Positions 17,471-26,925 of a DNA stretch of 64,000 nucleotides are shown here, piece after piece. The position numbers were made by a program, and so were the translations under genes. The DNA is from Pseudorhodoferax sp. Leaf274 (GTDB lineage: Bacteria; Pseudomonadota; Gammaproteobacteria; Burkholderiales; Burkholderiaceae_C), in the NCBI RefSeq assembly GCF_001422445.1, contig NZ_LMNA01000027.1:186001-250000 (forward strand). The letters run 5' to 3'. The notes beneath the pieces are model-generated. The model was given only the letters and a program-made list of their open reading frames with translations. It searched no databases and had not been told where the DNA came from. Each line of letters begins with the position of its first letter. Within the stretch, counting starts at the first letter, position 1.

Positions 17471-18757
17471 ATGAACCATCCCGTCGACATCAGTGCACTG
17501 AAATCGATCAAAGCCACGGCCGAGGCGGCCCGGCTGGTGCATTTTCCGCAGGCCGACGGCTCGCGCGTGCCCTACGAAGTCTTCAGCTCGCAGGAAGTCT
17601 TCGAGCGCGAGCAGGAGCGCATCTACCGCGGCCCGACCTGGAGCTTCGTCGCGCTGGACGCCGAGATCCCCAAGGCCGGCGACTACAAGAGCACCTTCGT
17701 GGGCGACACGCCCGTGGTCGTCACGCGCACCGAGGATGGCGGCGTGGCCGCCTGGGTCAACCGCTGCGCGCACCGCGGCGCCATCGTCTGCCGCAACGCG
17801 CGCGGCAACGCCACCTCGCACACCTGCGTCTACCACCAGTGGAGCTTCGACACGCGCGGCAACCTGCAGGGCGTGCCGTTCAGGCGTGGCCAAAATGGTG
17901 CACCGGGCATGCCGGCCGACTTCAACCCCAAGAACCACGGCCTGCGCCAGCTGCGTGCCGAGAGCTACAAGGGCCTGGTGTTCGCCAGCTTCAGTGCCGA
18001 GGCGCCGCCGCTGCCGGAGTACATCGGCCCGCAGATGGCGCCCTGGGTCGACCGCGTCATGCACAAACCCGTGGTGTACCTCGGTTGCACGCGCCAGTAC
18101 GCGCGTTCGAACTGGAAGCTGTACTACGAGAACGTCAAGGACCCCTACCACGCCAGCCTGCTGCACCTGTTCCACACCACCTTCAACATCTTCCGCGTGG
18201 GCATGAAGGCGCGCTCCATCGCCGACGTGCGGCACGGCCTGCACAGCATCATCACCGCGACCAAGGTCGACGAGAGCGACACCGCCACGGCCTACAAGCA
18301 GCAGGCCATCCGCTCGATGGACGAGGGCTTTCACCTCGAAGACGACTCGGTGCTGGGCTTCGTCTCCGAGTTCGAGGAAGACTGCACCAACCACATCCAG
18401 ACGATCTTCCCGCAGCTCGTGCTGCAGCAGATCCACAACACTCTGGTGGCGCGCCAGGTGCTGCCCAAGGGCCCGGGCGAGTTCGAGCTGGTCTTCCACT
18501 TCTTCGGCTACGCCGACGACACGCCCGAGCTGCGCGCGCTGCGCATCAAGCAGGCCAACCTGGTCGGCCCGGCCGGCTACATCTCCATGGAAGACACCGA
18601 GGCCACCGAACTGGTGCAGCGCGGCACGGCCCGCGATCCTGAAGCCACCTCGGTCATCGAGCTGGGCCGCTCCGACCCGACGCGCGAGGACACCATGGTC
18701 ACCGAGAACCTGATCCGCAAGTTCTGGACGGGCTACCAACAACTCATGGGCTACTGA
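17471..18757 (+). CDS. andAc: Ring-hydroxylating oxygenase large subunit (anthranilate/salicylate type)
   Basis: A 428-residue Rieske oxygenase alpha subunit. Rieske ligands are Cys99 and His101 (CAHRGA) and Cys119 and His122 (CVYHQW). The iron site is DPYHASLLH, giving Asp224, His227 and His232. The QGVPFRRG segment, LVFASF and the overall length match AndAc (anthranilate 1,2-dioxygenase) and NagG (salicylate 5-hydroxylase) proteins. Gene order large, small, ferredoxin with a divergent AraC regulator favours the anthranilate type, but the substrate is not settled. ATG 17471 is used; the frame is open further upstream across the regulatory region. The small-subunit ATG follows one base after the stop. 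Confidence 0.82.
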   Translation: MNHPVDISALKSIKATAEAARLVHFPQADGSRVPYEVFSSQEVFEREQERIYRGPTWSFVALDAEIPKAGDYKSTFVGDTPVVVTRTEDGGVAAWVNRCAHRGAIVCRNARGNATSHTCVYHQWSFDTRGNLQGVPFRRGQNGAPGMPADFNPKNHGLRQLRAESYKGLVFASFSAEAPPLPEYIGPQMAPWVDRVMHKPVVYLGCTRQYARSNWKLYYENVKDPYHASLLHLFHTTFNIFRVGMKARSIADVRHGLHSIITATKVDESDTATAYKQQAIRSMDEGFHLEDDSVLGFVSEFEEDCTNHIQTIFPQLVLQQIHNTLVARQVLPKGPGEFELVFHFFGYADDTPELRALRIKQANLVGPAGYISMEDTEATELVQRGTARDPEATSVIELGRSDPTREDTMVTENLIRKFWTGYQQLMGY

Positions 18758-18758
18758 G

Positions 18759-19274
18759 ATGGACACGACGCTGGCAGAACGCCCCACCACCACCGCATCG
18801 CTCGACAGCCTGCTGCTCTGGTTCGAGATCCACCAACTGGGCGAGCGCTACTGCGCCGCACTCGATAACGACCGGCTCGAGGAATGGGCCACGCTGTTCA
18901 CCGAGGACTGCCTCTACGAGATCGTGCCCAAGGAGAACGCCGACCTGGGCCTGCCCATCGGCCTCATCTACTGCAACAACCAGCGCATGCTGCGCGACCG
19001 CGTGGTCTCGCTGCGCCACGCCAGCATCTACGAGGACCACAGCTGCCGCCACATGACCAGCGGCCTCGTGCTGGCCCCGCAAGAAGACGGCAGCGTGCAA
19101 GCCGAATCCAGCTACGTGGTGATCCAGACCCGCACCAACGGCGAGAGCTTCGTCTACCAAGCCGGCCGCTACCTCGACCGCATCGTGCGCACGCCAGCTG
19201 GCTGGCGCTACGCCCAGCGCCGGGTCATCTACGACACCTCGCGCGTCATCACCCTCCTCGCCACCCCGATCTGA
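18759..19274 (+). CDS. andAd: Ring-hydroxylating oxygenase small (beta) subunit
   Basis: This 171-residue beta subunit of the SnoaL/NTF2-like fold forms hexamers with the large subunit. Family segments are LGERYCAALDNDRLEEWATL, the DCLYEIVPKENADLGLPIG strand, RDRVVSLRHAS and SSYVVIQTRTNGES. It contains no cofactor site, as expected. Spacing to the large subunit is one base and to the ferredoxin gene one base, so the three are tightly coupled. Salicylate-hydroxylase small subunits look alike. Confidence 0.85.
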   Translation: MDTTLAERPTTTASLDSLLLWFEIHQLGERYCAALDNDRLEEWATLFTEDCLYEIVPKENADLGLPIGLIYCNNQRMLRDRVVSLRHASIYEDHSCRHMTSGLVLAPQEDGSVQAESSYVVIQTRTNGESFVYQAGRYLDRIVRTPAGWRYAQRRVIYDTSRVITLLATPI

Positions 19275-19275
19275 C

Positions 19276-19620
19276 ATGGACACCACCACCATCCTGCAGC
19301 CCGCGACCTGGACCGACGTGGGCGAGCCCAACGACTTTCCCGACGGCGCAGTCTGGCCCGTCGTGGCCGGTGGCATGCCGATTGCTATGTTCAGGCAAGG
19401 GGAGTCGCTGCATGCGCTGCACGACCTGTGCACGCACGGCAACGCCCGGCTGTCCGATGGCTATGTCGAAGACGGCCGCATCGAATGCCCGCTGCACCAG
19501 GGCCTGTTCGACATCTGCACCGGCGCGGCCTGCGGCGGCCCGGTGACCGAGGACGTGCGCAGCTATCCGGTCCGCGTGCGCGACGGCCGCGTCGAAGTCG
19601 CCACGCCGCTTCTCCCCTGA
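19276..19620 (+). CDS. andAb: Rieske [2Fe-2S] ferredoxin of the oxygenase
   Basis: This 114-residue Rieske ferredoxin carries electrons to the large subunit. Cluster ligands are Cys52 and His54 (CTHGNA) and Cys71 and His74 (CPLHQG). The end VRVRDGRVEVATPLL is typical of biphenyl/AndAb-type ferredoxins. The expected NADH:ferredoxin reductase (AndAa) does not follow; the next gene is a Liv binding protein. A reductase from elsewhere, perhaps shared, would be needed. Confidence 0.9.
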   Translation: MDTTTILQPATWTDVGEPNDFPDGAVWPVVAGGMPIAMFRQGESLHALHDLCTHGNARLSDGYVEDGRIECPLHQGLFDICTGAACGGPVTEDVRSYPVRVRDGRVEVATPLLP

Positions 19621-19649
19621 TCCGATCTGTCCATCCCCACGGAGTGCCC

Positions 19650-20852
19650 ATGCCCGCATCGAAGAGCTTCACCACCCTGCGCCATGGCGGCGCCGCCTTT
19701 GCGCTCGGTTCCGCGCTGGCGCTGGCCGCCAACGCCGCCCTGGCTGCCGACCCCATCAAGGTCGGCCTGGCGCTGGACATCTCCGGCCCGTTCGCGGCCG
19801 GCGGCGCCGAGACTCGCGACGCGATCAACCTGGCCGTCAAGCTGCTGGACGGCAAGCTGGGCGGCTACCCGGCCGAGTTCCTGCAGGCCGACACGGCCGG
19901 CAGCCCCGACCAGGCCAAGCAGGTGGTCGACCGCTTCATCCAGCAGAACAAGATCGACTTCTTCACCGGCCCCACGCCGTCGAACGTGGCGCTGGCCGTG
20001 GGCCCGGCGCTGTTCGCAGCCAAGGTGCCCTTCATCACCAGCAACCCCGGCCCCAGCCAGTACGCCGGCGCGCAGTGCAACCCCTTCTTCTTCGGCCAGA
20101 GCTACCAGAACGACACCTGGGACGAAGCCGCCGGCCAGTGGGCCACCGACAAGGGCCTGAAGACCTCGTTCATCGTTGCGCCCAACTACCCGGCCGGGCG
20201 CGACCACCTGACCGGCTACAAGCGTCTGTACAAGGGCGAAGTGGTGGCCGAGGTCTACACCAAGGTCGGCCAGCTCGACTACGCGGCCGAACTCGCGCAG
20301 ATCCGCGCCGCCAAGCCGCAGGCCGTGTACTTCTTCCTGCCCGGCGCCATGGGCATCAACTTCATCAAGCAGTTCGTGGCGGCCGGCCTGTCGCGCGACA
20401 TCCAGCTGGTCACCGGCCCGGCCTCGGCCGACGAGGACACGATTGCAGCCGTGGGCGAGCCCATGCTGGGCCTGTTCTCCACCTCGCAGTACTCGCACGA
20501 CGTGCCGAACCCGGCCAACCAGAAGTTCGTCGCCGAGTTCCGCAAGGCCTACAAGCGCTACCCGACCTTCTACGCCGCCCAGGCCTACGACGCGATCCTG
20601 GCCATGGACGCCGCCGCGCGCGACACCAAGGGCAACGTGAAGGACAAGGCTGCCGTGCTCAAGGCGCTCAAGGCCGCCAACTTCCAGTCCATCCGCGGGC
20701 CGTTCAAGTACGGCAACAACAACTTCCCGATCCAGGACTACTACCTGCGCGTGATCGGCAAGGACGCCGCCGGCAACATCACGAACAAGACGCTGTCCAC
20801 GCCGCTCAAGGGCTACCAGGACGCCTACCACCAGCTCTGCAAGATGAAGTGA
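19650..20852 (+). CDS. Liv-type ABC transporter substrate-binding protein
   Basis: A 400-residue periplasmic binding protein. The signal peptide ends NAALAAD and the mature part opens PIKVGLALDISGPFAAGG. A CACGGAG ribosome site precedes ATG 19650. Family segments include KIDFFTGPTPSNVALAVGPA and FFFGQSYQNDTWDEAAG. It lies 29 bases after the ferredoxin gene and starts a complete Liv transporter on the same strand, so it is presumably in the oxygenase operon and binds its aromatic substrate or a related acid; this is inference from context. Confidence 0.92.
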   Translation: MPASKSFTTLRHGGAAFALGSALALAANAALAADPIKVGLALDISGPFAAGGAETRDAINLAVKLLDGKLGGYPAEFLQADTAGSPDQAKQVVDRFIQQNKIDFFTGPTPSNVALAVGPALFAAKVPFITSNPGPSQYAGAQCNPFFFGQSYQNDTWDEAAGQWATDKGLKTSFIVAPNYPAGRDHLTGYKRLYKGEVVAEVYTKVGQLDYAAELAQIRAAKPQAVYFFLPGAMGINFIKQFVAAGLSRDIQLVTGPASADEDTIAAVGEPMLGLFSTSQYSHDVPNPANQKFVAEFRKAYKRYPTFYAAQAYDAILAMDAAARDTKGNVKDKAAVLKALKAANFQSIRGPFKYGNNNFPIQDYYLRVIGKDAAGNITNKTLSTPLKGYQDAYHQLCKMK

Positions 20853-20865
20853 AAGCGCGCGCCGC

Positions 20866-21786
20866 ATGACGACCACGCTCTTCATCGAACAGATGCTCAA
20901 CGGCATGGGCTACGGCCTGATGCTGTTCCTGCTGGCCGCCGGCCTCACGCTGGTGTTCGGCATCATGGACGTCATGAACCTGGCGCACGGCTCGCTGTTC
21001 ATGGGCGGCGCCTACGTGGCGGCCAGCGTGCACACGCTCACCGGCTCCTTCATCGGCGCGCTGCTCGCGGCGCTGGCGGTGGTGGTGCTGGTGGCGCTGG
21101 CGCTCGAAGCCCTGCTGGTGCGCCGGCTCTACGGGCGCGACCACCTGTCGCAGGTGCTGGCCACCTTCGGCATCATCCTCATCGCCGACGACCTCGTGAA
21201 GATGGCCTGGGGGCCCTCGCCCATCATGGCCTCGGCACCGGCCGCGCTGGCCGGCCCGGTGGAGCTGATCCCCGGCCTGCCCTACCCGGCCTACCGCTTC
21301 GTGATCATCGCGGCCGGCGTGCTGGTGGCGCTGGGCCTGTACTTGCTGGTCAACCACACGCGCGTGGGCATGCTGGTGCGCGCGGGCGCATCGAACCGCG
21401 CCATGGCCGAATGGATGGGCGTGCGCGTGGACCGCGTGTTCTCGCTCGTCTTCCTGCTCGGCGCGGCTCTCGCCGCGCTGGCCGGCGCGCTGATGGGGCC
21501 GCTCACGGCCGTGCAGGTGGGCATGGGCGAGGAGATATTGATCCCCTCGCTCGTGGTGCTGGTCATCGGCGGCATCGGCTCGGTGCGCGGCGCCTTCGTG
21601 GCGGCCATGCTGGTCGGCCTGGTGGACACCATCGGCCGCGCCTTCGTGCCGATGGCGCTGCGCAGCGTGCTGCCGCCCACGCTGGTGTCCGACCTCGCGC
21701 CGCTGATCGCGGGCCTGGCCACCTATGCGCTGATGGCCGGCGTGCTGGCCTTCAAGCCCACCGGCCTGTTCCCCGCACGAGGCTGA
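20866..21786 (+). CDS. livH: Branched-chain-type ABC transporter permease LivH
   Basis: A 306-residue permease with eight or so membrane helices. Diagnostic segments are GYGLMLFLLAAGLTLVFGIM, VMNLAHGSLFMGGAY, and the coupling loop HTRVGMLVRAGASNRAMAEW. GEEILIPSLVVLVIGGIGSV lies in the second half. It is part of the second Liv operon, 13 bases after the binding protein and 6 bases before livM. Confidence 0.95.
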   Translation: MTTTLFIEQMLNGMGYGLMLFLLAAGLTLVFGIMDVMNLAHGSLFMGGAYVAASVHTLTGSFIGALLAALAVVVLVALALEALLVRRLYGRDHLSQVLATFGIILIADDLVKMAWGPSPIMASAPAALAGPVELIPGLPYPAYRFVIIAAGVLVALGLYLLVNHTRVGMLVRAGASNRAMAEWMGVRVDRVFSLVFLLGAALAALAGALMGPLTAVQVGMGEEILIPSLVVLVIGGIGSVRGAFVAAMLVGLVDTIGRAFVPMALRSVLPPTLVSDLAPLIAGLATYALMAGVLAFKPTGLFPARG

Positions 21787-21792
21787 CTCCGC

Positions 21793-22776
21793 ATGCAATC
21801 CACCCATTCCAAGGCGCAACGCTGGCTGCCCTGGGCCGCGTTCGCACTGCTCGCGGCCTTCCCGCTGCTGGCCCCGCTGCTGGGGCTGGACTACTACATC
21901 AACTTCGTGCGCCGCGCGCTCGTCTTTGCGCTGGCTGCGGCCAGCCTGAACTTCATCCTCGGCTACGGCGGCCTGGTGGCGCTGGGCCACATGGGCTTCG
22001 TGGGCGTAGGCGCCTACACGCTGGTGGCGCTGGCCGATGCGGGCCAGACCTCGGCCTGGCTGATGTGGCCGGCCGCCATGCTGGTGGCCGGTGGCGCGGC
22101 CGCGCTGATCGGACTCGTCGCACTGCGCACGCGCGGCGTGTACTTCATCATGATCACGCTGGCCTTCGCGCAGATGCTGTACTTCGTCGCGGTCGCGCTG
22201 CGTGCCTACGGCGGCGACGACGGCTACAACCTCATGGAGCGCCCGCAGTTCGGCCTGGGCCTGGACAGCACGCACGAGCCCACCTTCTACTGGGTCGTGC
22301 TGGTGCTGTTCGCGGCCGTGATGGCAATGCTCAACCGGGCGACCGTCTCGCGCTTCGGCCACGCGCTGACGGGCATCCGCGACAACGAGACGCGCATGCA
22401 GGCCATGGGCTTTCCGGTGTTCCGGCTGCGGCTGGCGGCCTTCGCGCTGGCCGGTGCGCTGGCCGGGCTGGCGGGCGCGCTGCTGGTCTCGCACAACAGC
22501 TTCGTGAGCCCGCAGATCATGCACTGGACGCAGTCGGCCACACTGGTCGTGATGGTGGTCATCGGCGGCGTGGGCAGGCGCTGGGGCGGGCCGGTGGGTG
22601 CGGCCGTGTGGATCGGGCTGGAAGAGGTCGTCAAGCTCCACACCGAGTACTGGCACCTGCCGCTGGGCGTGCTGCTGATCGCCATCGTGTTCCTGGCGCC
22701 GCGCGGGCTGGCCAGTGTGCTGGAGCGGCGGCCTGGCAAGGCTGCGGCGTTGCACGGACAGGAGGCACTGCAGTGA
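21793..22776 (+). CDS. livM: Branched-chain-type ABC transporter permease LivM
   Basis: This is a 327-residue permease. Family marks are LGYGGLVALGHMGFVGVGAY near residue 55 and VSRFGHALTGIRDNETRMQA, the cytoplasmic loop contacting the ATPases. VVIGGVGRRWGGPVGAAVWI follows. Its TGA overlaps the GTG start of livG (GTGA). Partner of livH in the same operon. Confidence 0.95.
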   Translation: MQSTHSKAQRWLPWAAFALLAAFPLLAPLLGLDYYINFVRRALVFALAAASLNFILGYGGLVALGHMGFVGVGAYTLVALADAGQTSAWLMWPAAMLVAGGAAALIGLVALRTRGVYFIMITLAFAQMLYFVAVALRAYGGDDGYNLMERPQFGLGLDSTHEPTFYWVVLVLFAAVMAMLNRATVSRFGHALTGIRDNETRMQAMGFPVFRLRLAAFALAGALAGLAGALLVSHNSFVSPQIMHWTQSATLVVMVVIGGVGRRWGGPVGAAVWIGLEEVVKLHTEYWHLPLGVLLIAIVFLAPRGLASVLERRPGKAAALHGQEALQ

Positions 22777-23533
22777 GCCTGTTCCAGGTCGAAGGATTGG
22801 TCAAGCGCTTCGGCGCGCTGCTGGCCACGGACCATGTGTCGCTGACCGTGCAGCCCGGCGAGATCCATGCGCTGATCGGCCCCAACGGGGCCGGCAAGTC
22901 CACGCTCGTGAACCTGATCTCGGGGCTGATCCCGCCCGATGACGGGCGCGTGCTGCTCGACGGCCAGGACCTCACGCGCCTGCCCATGCACGCCCGCGTG
23001 CGCGCCGGCCTGTCGCGCTGCTTCCAGATCACGAGCATCTTCCGCGAGGCGACCGTGCGCGACAACCTGCTGCTGGCAGCCCAGGCCCATGCCGGCTCCA
23101 GCTTCGGCCTGCTGCGCGACCGGCGCCACGAGCGCCCGCTGGCCGACACCGCGCAGGCACTGGCCGAACGCGTGGGCCTGGCCGCCGACCAGCACCGCGT
23201 GGCCGGCACCCTGCCGCACGGCGCGCAGCGCAAGCTCGATGTGGCGCTGGCCCTGGCCGCCAACCCCAAGCTGCTGCTGCTCGACGAACCCATGGCCGGC
23301 ATGGGCCCCGAAGACTCCGAACGCATGACCGAACTGATCCAGGAACTCAAGAAGGACATGGCGATCCTGCTGATCGAGCACGACATGAAGGCCGTGTTCG
23401 CGCTGGCCGACCGCATCTCGGTGCTGGTCTATGGCAAGGTGCTCGTCTCGGGCGGTGTCGACGCCATCCGCGGCAACCCGCAGGTGCAGGCCGTCTACCT
23501 CGGCACCGAAGACAGCGTGGGAGCACCTGCCTG

Positions 23534-23534
<1 letters not shown>
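22773..23534 (+). CDS. livG: Branched-chain-type ABC transporter ATP-binding protein LivG
   Basis: A 253-residue ATPase. Walker A is GPNGAGKST (about residue 39), Walker B is LLLLDEPMAGMGPEDSERM and the switch is LLIEHDMKAVFALAD. The GAQRKLDVALALA segment replaces the usual signature, as in other LivG proteins. The start is GTG 22773, supported by GGAGG ten bases upstream and the GTGA overlap with livM. Its stop shares a base with the livF ATG. Confidence 0.95.
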
Positions 23535-24249
<715 letters not shown>

Positions 24250-24253
<4 letters not shown>

Positions 24254-25170
24254 CGTCCCCAGCGCAGCACCAGCGGGTCGAGCCGGCGCGCCGTCTCGAG
24301 CAGGCCCTTGCGCACCTCCGGATGCATGGCCGGCCAGGGCGCGCGCGGTGCGTCGCAGGCGATCACGCCGCCTTCCAGCATCAGCGCCTTGGCCGCCAGG
24401 AAGCCGGCCTGCCGGTTCTCGTAGTTGATCAGCGGCAGCCAGCGGGTGTATTGGGCGATGGCTTCCTCGCGGTTGCCGGCGACATACGCGTCCAGGATCT
24501 GGCGGATGCCGTCGGGGTAGCCGCCGCCCGTCATCGCGCCGGTGGCGCCGGCGTCCAGGTCGGGGATCAGCGTGATGGCCTCCTCGCCGTCCCACGGCCC
24601 TTCGATGGCATCGCCGCCCAGGCGGATCAGCTCGCGCAGCTTGCCGGCGGCGCCGGCCGTCTCGATCTTGAAATAGCTCAGGTGCTCGATCTCCTGCGCC
24701 ATGCGCGCGAGGAACGCGGCCGACATCGGCGTGCCGGCGGCCGGCGCGTCCTGCACCATGATGGGAATACCGATGGCGTCCGACACGCCCTGGTAGAAGG
24801 CGTGGATCTGCGGCTCGCCCACGCGGAAGGTGGCGCCGTGGTAGGGCGGCATCACCATGACCATGGCCGCGCCCATGTCCTGCGCGCGGCGGCTGCGCTC
24901 GGCGCACACCTTGGTGCTGAAGTGCGTGGTGGTCACGATCACCGGCACGCGGCCGGCCACATGCTCGAGCACGGTGCGCGTGAGCAGCTCGCGCTCGTCG
25001 TCGGCGATCAGGAACTGCTCGGAGAAGTTGGCCAGGATGCACAGGCCGTGCGAGCCGGCGTCGATCATGAAGTCGACGCAGCGCTTCTGGCTGTGCAGAT
25101 CCAGGCTGCCGTCCTCGCGGAAGATGGTGGGAACGACGGGGAAGACGCCTCGGTAGCGGGGTGCGGTCAT
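24250..25170 (-). CDS. araD: Dihydrodipicolinate synthase-family dehydratase, probable L-2-keto-3-deoxyarabonate dehydratase
   Basis: A 306-residue protein of the DapA/NAL superfamily, a TIM barrel using a Schiff-base lysine. The family's GTTGE loop is replaced by ILANFSEQF, as in L-KDA dehydratases such as Azospirillum AraD. The Schiff-base Lys is in LSYFKIETAG, and VIVTTTHFSTKVCAERSRRA follows the usual layout. It would convert L-2-keto-3-deoxyarabonate to 2-oxoglutarate semialdehyde. It lies eight bases after the L-arabonate dehydratase gene that makes its substrate. The next enzyme, 2-oxoglutarate semialdehyde dehydrogenase, is not in the window. GAGGATC precedes ATG 25170. Confidence 0.85.
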
Positions 25171-25178
25171 GGTGATCC

Positions 25179-26918
25179 TCAATGCGAATGGCGTGGCACG
25201 TCGGCGCCGCGGCAGCCGACCAGGAAGTCGAAGTCGCAGCCCTCGTCGGCCTGCAGCACGTGTTGGACGTAGAGGCCGGCGTAGCCGCCGCGCGCGGGCT
25301 GGGCCTGCAGCGCGGCCTGCGCGGCGCGCTCGGACAGGCGGCGGGCCAGTTCCTCGTCGGGGATGTCCAGGTGCAGCCGGCCGCCCGCGCAGTCCAGCTC
25401 GATCCAGTCGCCGTCCTGCACGGCCAGCAGCGGGCCGCCCGCCCCGGCCTCGGGCGCCACGTGCAGCACCACCGTGCCGTAGGCCGTGCCGCTCATGCGC
25501 GCGTCGGAGATGCGCACCATGTCCTTCACGCCTTGGCGCAGCAGCTTGGGCGGCAGGCCCATGTTGCCGACCTCGGCCATGCCGGGGTAGCCGCGCGGGC
25601 CGCAGTTCTTGAGCACCAGCACCGAGTCGGCATCGACCTCCAGCGATTCGTCGACGATGCGTTCCTTGTAGTGCTCCAGGTTCTCGAACACCACGGCGCG
25701 GCCGCGGTGCTGCAGCAGCGCGGGCGTGGCGGCCGAGGGTTTGAGCACCGCGCCGCGCGGCGCCAGGTTGCCGCGCAGGATGCGCATGCCGCCGTCGGGC
25801 AGCAGCGGCTTGTCCAGCGGGCGGATCACCTCGTCGTCGTAGCTCGGCGCGTCCTTCACGTTGTCCCACAGCGTGTGGCCGTTCACGGTCAGCGCCTCGG
25901 GGTGCGGCAGCAGGCCGTGCTCCCCCAGGCGCCGCAGCACGGCCGGCAGGCCGCCCGCGTAGTAGAACTCCTCCATCAGGAAGCGGCCCGAGGGCATGAG
26001 GTCCACCAGCGTGGGCGTGCCGGCGCCGATGCGCGTCCAGTCCTCCAGCTCCAGCGGCACGCCGATGCGCCCGGCGATGGCCTTGAGGTGGATCACCGCG
26101 TTGGTCGAGCCGCCGATGGCCGCGTTCACGCGGATCGCGTTCTCGAAGGCCTGGCGCGTGAGGATCTTCGACAGGCTGAGCCCCTCGCGCGCCATGGCCA
26201 CGATGCGCGCGCCCGACATCTGCGCCAGCACGTAGCGCCGCGCGTCGACGGCCGGGATGGCCGCGTTGTGCGGCAGCGAGGTGCCCAGCGCCTCGGCCAT
26301 GCAGGCCATGGTGGAGGCCGTGCCCATGGTGTTGCAGGTGCCGGCCGAGCGGCTCATGCCGCCTTCGGCCGCCAGGAACTGGTGCAGGTTGATCTCGCCG
26401 GCCTTCAACGACTCGTGCAGCTGCCACACGGCCGTGCCCGAGCCGATGTTGCGGCCCTCCAGCTTGCCGTTCAGCATCGGCCCGCCCGTGACCACGATGG
26501 CCGGAACGTCGCAGCTGGCCGCGCCCATCAGCAGCGCGGGCGTGGTCTTATCGCAGCCGGTCAGCAGCACCACGGCGTCGATGGGGTTGCCGCGGATGGC
26601 CTCCTCCACGTCCATGCTGGCGAGGTTGCGCGTCAGCATGGCGGTCGGCCGCAGGTTGGACTCGCCGTTGCTGAACACCGGGAACTCCACCGGGAAGCCG
26701 CCCGCCTCGGAGATGCCGCGCTTCACGTGCTCGGCGATCTTGCGGAAGTGCGCGTTGCAGGGCGTCAGCTCCGACCAGGTGTTGCAGATGCCCACGATGG
26801 GCCGCCCGTCGAACTCGTGGTCGGGGATGCCCTGGTTCTTCATCCAGCTGCGGTACATGAAGCCGTTCTTGTCGGCGGTGCCGAACCAAGCGGCTGAACG
26901 GAGTTTCTTGTCGGTCAT
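25179..26918 (-). CDS. araC: IlvD/Edd-family dehydratase, probable L-arabonate dehydratase
   Basis: This 579-residue dehydratase has an Fe-S cluster and Mg. The opening RSAAWFGTADKNGFMYRSWM is characteristic of L-arabonate/D-fuconate-type sugar acid dehydratases. Cluster ligands are Cys in GICNTWSELTPCN, Cys in [11 protein letters not shown] and Cys in [28 protein letters not shown] near the C-terminus is typical. It converts L-arabonate to L-2-keto-3-deoxyarabonate in the non-phosphorylative pathway. The symbol follows Azospirillum usage and is unrelated to the AraC regulator. It is in operon with the KDA dehydratase and two sugar ABC systems. Confidence 0.87.
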   Translation of the reverse strand: MTDKKLRSAAWFGTADKNGFMYRSWMKNQGIPDHEFDGRPIVGICNTWSELTPCNAHFRKIAEHVKRGISEAGGFPVEFPVFSNGESNLRPTAMLTRNLASMDVEEAIRGNPIDAVVLLTGCDKTTPALLMGAASCDVPAIVVTGGPMLNGKLEGRNIGSGTAVWQLHESLKAGEINLHQFLAAEGGMSRSAGTCNTMGTASTMACMAEALGTSLPHNAAIPAVDARRYVLAQMSGARIVAMAREGLSLSKILTRQAFENAIRVNAAIGGSTNAVIHLKAIAGRIGVPLELEDWTRIGAGTPTLVDLMPSGRFLMEEFYYAGGLPAVLRRLGEHGLLPHPEALTVNGHTLWDNVKDAPSYDDEVIRPLDKPLLPDGGMRILRGNLAPRGAVLKPSAATPALLQHRGRAVVFENLEHYKERIVDESLEVDADSVLVLKNCGPRGYPGMAEVGNMGLPPKLLRQGVKDMVRISDARMSGTAYGTVVLHVAPEAGAGGPLLAVQDGDWIELDCAGGRLHLDIPDEELARRLSERAAQAALQAQPARGGYAGLYVQHVLQADEGCDFDFLVGCRGADVPRHSH

Positions 26919-26925
26919 GGAGATG

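Noticed and set aside
16309-17517. A 402-residue version of the AraC regulator starting at 17517
   Set aside because: The extra 72 residues are low-complexity, cover the promoter repeats and the divergent gene's start. GTG 17301 matches the family length.
20806-22755. A 649-codon minus-strand frame opposite livH-livM
   Set aside because: Extreme His/Arg/Gln content and no motifs; it mirrors two well-supported permease genes.
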